Positions 61,799 through 64,000 of a stretch of DNA of 64,000 nucleotides are shown piece after piece (the stretch's first letter is position 1; the number at the start of each line of letters is the position of its first letter). The translations under genes and the position numbers were made by a program. Source of the DNA: Paracoccaceae bacterium. Lineage in GTDB: Bacteria > Pseudomonadota > Alphaproteobacteria > Rhodobacterales > Rhodobacteraceae. The DNA is taken from positions 1-64,000 of the forward strand of contig JAKITO010000005.1 in the NCBI GenBank assembly GCA_021648025.1, written 5' to 3'. Under the pieces are notes generated by a model. That model worked only from the letters and a program-made list of their open reading frames with translations, did not search any database and was not told the DNA's origin.

Positions 61799-63058
61799 TT
61801 ACCCCCCAGCTTTGGTGATGGGTCGAATAGCCATGCCATCCAAAAGCCTGCTGACACCAGCAGAAACCACAGTGTCGCCATCAGACAACCCGTCAGTGAC
61901 CACCACCTTATCACCGCGCGCTTGGCCGAGTGTTACGGATTGCTTGGCGACGGTATTTGCAGCACTTTCGACCAGCCAAACAAACGTCGAGCCGTCAGCG
62001 TTGGCCCCAACAGCCGTGATCGGGATGTTGATTTCAGTGTTGCCGTCGCTTTGGTAAGTGACAATCACCCTGCCGATCATGCCGGGCAGAACGCTTGTTC
62101 CCTCTGGTATGGTAACGGCGACCCTTGCACGATAGGTTTGTGTGGCGGCATCTGCCTGGGTCGAAAACTCAACCAACTCGGCGGGAAACTCTTTGCCCGG
62201 CAAGGCGCTTAACGTCACCACGGTGGTTATGTCTATGTCTTGTACCTCGGAAAAGGAAATAACATCCGGCCCCGGCACATCAAAAACCAACGCTATGGTC
62301 GACAGCTTGTGCAGTAAAACGACTTCTTCGCCAGCTTTGATATTGCTGAAATTCTCGATATTTCTTCGCGCAATGGTGCCATCAAAAGGTGCGCGCAAAG
62401 TAGTGTCTGCAAGGTTGTCGCGGGCCGTTTGAATTTGCGTTTCAATCCCGCTAATCACCGCTTCCCCGACATCAATATCTTCTTGGCGCGCACCGGATTT
62501 TGCCAGCGCAAGCTCTTCACTCTTTGCAAGCAATTCAGCCTCGGCAACCTTCAGAGCGGCCTCATCCTGATCCAGTTTCGCCGCAGCAACCACACCACGC
62601 TCGGCAAGTTCGCGTGTGCGAACGGCTTGTTCCGTCGCCTGATCAACATTGGCCTGTATCGCCGCGATGCCCGCCACAAGAGCCGCAACCTCGCCCTCGC
62701 GTGCGCCTGCGCGCATGGCCTGCAACTTTGCCACTGCCTGATCCAGTTGGCTCTGCAACTGGGCAATATCTTTCTCAAAATCGCGTGGATCAACACGCGC
62801 AATAACGTCGCCTTCCTTGACTTGCACAGCGGCCCGGACCGGCAGCTCTATCACCCGACCAGATACACGAAAAGAAAGTGCTGTTTCTTGTGATGGCCGA
62901 ACAATGGCCGGGTATTGCCGCACAAAATTACTATCGGTCGTATGAACAACCCAGACTTTGGCAGGTCTGACGCTGGTATCTTCTTGTTGTGCATATAGTG
63001 GCGCAACGGCCAAAACTGCCACCACGCAACCGAATCCCAAGCGCCTGAAGTTCAGCAT
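61799..63058 (-). CDS. RND efflux periplasmic adaptor subunit
   Basis: The protein is 419 residues from the ATG at 63058, where a signal peptide begins (MLNFRRLGFGCVVAVLAVAPLYAQQ); an earlier in-frame start adds 32 unlikely residues. The first half of the lipoyl domain is RVSGRVIELPVRAAVQVKEGDVIARVD. A long alpha-hairpin coiled coil follows (QLQSQLDQAVAKLQAMRAG to AEAELLAKSEELALAKSG). The second lipoyl half is LADTTLRAPFDGTIARRNIENFSNIKAGE, then beta-barrel and membrane-proximal domains. It links the pump to the outer-membrane channel. Confidence 0.93.
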   Translation of the reverse strand: MLNFRRLGFGCVVAVLAVAPLYAQQEDTSVRPAKVWVVHTTDSNFVRQYPAIVRPSQETALSFRVSGRVIELPVRAAVQVKEGDVIARVDPRDFEKDIAQLQSQLDQAVAKLQAMRAGAREGEVAALVAGIAAIQANVDQATEQAVRTRELAERGVVAAAKLDQDEAALKVAEAELLAKSEELALAKSGARQEDIDVGEAVISGIETQIQTARDNLADTTLRAPFDGTIARRNIENFSNIKAGEEVVLLHKLSTIALVFDVPGPDVISFSEVQDIDITTVVTLSALPGKEFPAELVEFSTQADAATQTYRARVAVTIPEGTSVLPGMIGRVIVTYQSDGNTEINIPITAVGANADGSTFVWLVESAANTVAKQSVTLGQARGDKVVVTDGLSDGDTVVSAGVSRLLDGMAIRPITKAGG

Positions 63059-63136
63059 AATAACAGCCCCAATAACGATTGTTGTGTGGAATTTTTCAAG
63101 GTAAACAATTATAAGCACCCATGCAAGGAGCAACGC

Positions 63137-63568
63137 ATGAGCCTTTTCGGTCAACTCCTTTGGGGGACTGCGGTCTTAAGTATTTGCGCGATTATCCATG
63201 TCAGCATGGTCGCTGGCAGTATTCCAATACTGATAAAGGCAGCGCACACCGCAGATGACCGGTTCCCGAAACTCAAAGTGGCGTTTCTGGTTGGCTTGGC
63301 CTTTGCGATGATTGTGGCAGCGCATACGGTTCAAATCTGGGTTTGGGCAATTTCGTTCGTTGTTATGAGCGCCCTGCCGGATATTGAAACTGCCGTGTAT
63401 TTCTCGCTCGTGACCTATACGACGCTTGGATACGGCGATCTTGTTCTAGGCGAAAACCTGCGTATATTCAGTGCTTTTGCTGCGGTGACAGGCTTGTTGA
63501 CTTTCGGTGTCAGCACAGCGTTCCTAGTAGGGCTGGTCGCACGTGTTCTGCCTAAGTCATTGGATTGA
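63137..63568 (+). CDS. Two-TM potassium-channel-family protein
   Basis: The protein is 143 residues from the ATG at 63137 (AAGGAG seven bases upstream). It has three or four hydrophobic segments: FGQLLWGTAVLSICAIIHVSMVAGSI, VAFLVGLAFAMIVAAHTVQIWVWAISFVVM and the last helix VTGLLTFGVSTAFLVGLVARVL. The pore loop VTYTTLGYGDLVLG carries the GYG selectivity-filter sequence. It therefore resembles an ion_trans_2-type potassium channel without a regulatory domain. It is divergent from the RND adaptor gene. Confidence 0.85.
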   Translation: MSLFGQLLWGTAVLSICAIIHVSMVAGSIPILIKAAHTADDRFPKLKVAFLVGLAFAMIVAAHTVQIWVWAISFVVMSALPDIETAVYFSLVTYTTLGYGDLVLGENLRIFSAFAAVTGLLTFGVSTAFLVGLVARVLPKSLD

Positions 63569-63827
63569 TGGCCAACAGCATTTTCTCGCAACACACATCC
63601 GAGGTCAGGTTTTCCCGATTAGTTGCCCTTTCCATGATCCAAGTGCTGCGGATTGCATCAATGTCCGCAACCAGAAAACCGCACCGCAGCGACGGAGAGA
63701 GCGTCGAAAGGCGGCAAAGGGCCGCTCCTGATTGTCGCCGACGGATGCATATACAATGTACGCATTTTTGGCGAACCGGTGTTCCGATGCCAACAACAAT
63801 AAATTTACTTGAAAAACCGCAGTCAGT
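63569..63827. other. Non-coding stretch
   Basis: I see no supportable gene here. Frames on both strands are open but lack a ribosome-binding site and family sequence. A GC-rich segment near 63690-63760 with CGGAGAGAGCGTCGAAAGGCGG looks like degenerate intergenic repeat material. Confidence 0.3.
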
Positions 63828-63977
63828 TTATGCTGATTTGTTTTGTGATTTCTTACCTGTCTTGGTTGGCCGCTGACCCTGCTGTCCGGCATTGCCGTTA
63901 AGCGCCTGATACCAAGCAGGTTTCTGGACAGGGTTCGCACCTGAGCGTTTTACCTTAGGCTTTTTGGATTTAGGCAT
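63828..63977 (-). CDS. Small basic protein, 49 residues, unknown function
   Basis: The ATG at 63977 is preceded by AAAGGA with six bases spacing, a good ribosome-binding site. The protein is Lys-rich: MPKSKKPKVKRSGANPVQKP at the start and RPTKTGKKSQNKSA at the end, with a central AWYQALNGNAGQQG. The charge pattern suggests nucleic-acid or ribosome association, but I know no family. A chance frame cannot be excluded. Confidence 0.5.
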   Translation of the reverse strand: MPKSKKPKVKRSGANPVQKPAWYQALNGNAGQQGQRPTKTGKKSQNKSA

Positions 63978-64000
63978 GGAGTATCCTTTCCGGATTTCAG

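Overview
The window looks like a chromosomal segment of a marine alphaproteobacterium of the order Rhodobacterales (Roseobacter-type). The reasons are the gene set (a DUF6478-type protein, a membrane-bound ferritin MbfA behind an Irr-like iron box, an NDUFS6-like zinc-finger protein, an ImuB-type polymerase homologue), the moderately high GC, and the dense operons with ATGA or GTGA overlaps. No rRNA, CRISPR array or complete mobile element is visible. One tRNA gene, tRNA-Arg(CCU), is present.

Layout. 0-3.3 kb: the end of an IS5-type transposase abutting the stop codon of a Core-2/I-branching-type glycosyltransferase, a divergent sulfotransferase, and a small unknown protein. 3.4-5.9 kb: a copper ATPase behind a textbook CueR-type promoter. 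6.0-13.3 kb: a homoprotocatechuate (3,4-dihydroxyphenylacetate) meta-cleavage operon, hpaR divergent from hpaF-hpaE-hpaD-(PLP decarboxylase)-hpaG-hpaH-hpaI. 13.5-15.1 kb: imuB without its usual partners. 15.2-17.7 kb: cytochrome c, glutathione-dependent formaldehyde dehydrogenase and a NYN-LOTUS protein. 17.7-19.9 kb: a Tat-exported multicopper oxidase and a TetR regulator. 20-26.4 kb: mbfA, an AEC transporter, an operon starting with S-formylglutathione hydrolase, and a decayed MFS gene. 26.6-38.6 kb: zapE, an RTX-tailed glycoside hydrolase, folC-accD, ilvD, two Rhodobacterales proteins of unknown function, and polA. 38.6-39.3 kb: a remnant Fe-S protein and a zinc-finger protein.

39.4-45.8 kb holds the most distinctive content: a seven-gene, almost fully overlapping operon for the deazaflavin coenzyme F420 (cofG, cofH, cofD, cofC, cofE), an F420:NADP oxidoreductase and a luciferase-like F420-dependent oxidoreductase. 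A 16-bp perfect palindrome overlaps its promoter region. F420 is typical of archaea and actinobacteria and patchy in Proteobacteria, so the locus encodes a complete make-reduce-use module in an unusual host. A FAD-dependent oxidoreductase and an orphan substrate-binding protein follow on the other strand.

48-54.7 kb: dnaK-dnaJ with a structured leader, radC, then a LacI regulator apparently co-transcribed with a YcaQ-type DNA glycosylase. 54.8-56.3 kb: tRNA-Arg followed by a collapsed genomic-island remnant (phage-type HTH protein, headless RelE/HigB toxin, antitoxin). 56.3-64 kb: gltS, a lipoprotein hydrolase, a remnant ion channel, an RND efflux pump with its adaptor, an intact two-TM ion channel, and a tiny Lys-rich protein.

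Functional themes are aromatic catabolism, formaldehyde detoxification split over two loci, copper and iron homeostasis, F420 redox chemistry, and DNA maintenance. Several truncated genes (MFS, Fe-S protein, toxin, channel) show ongoing gene loss.
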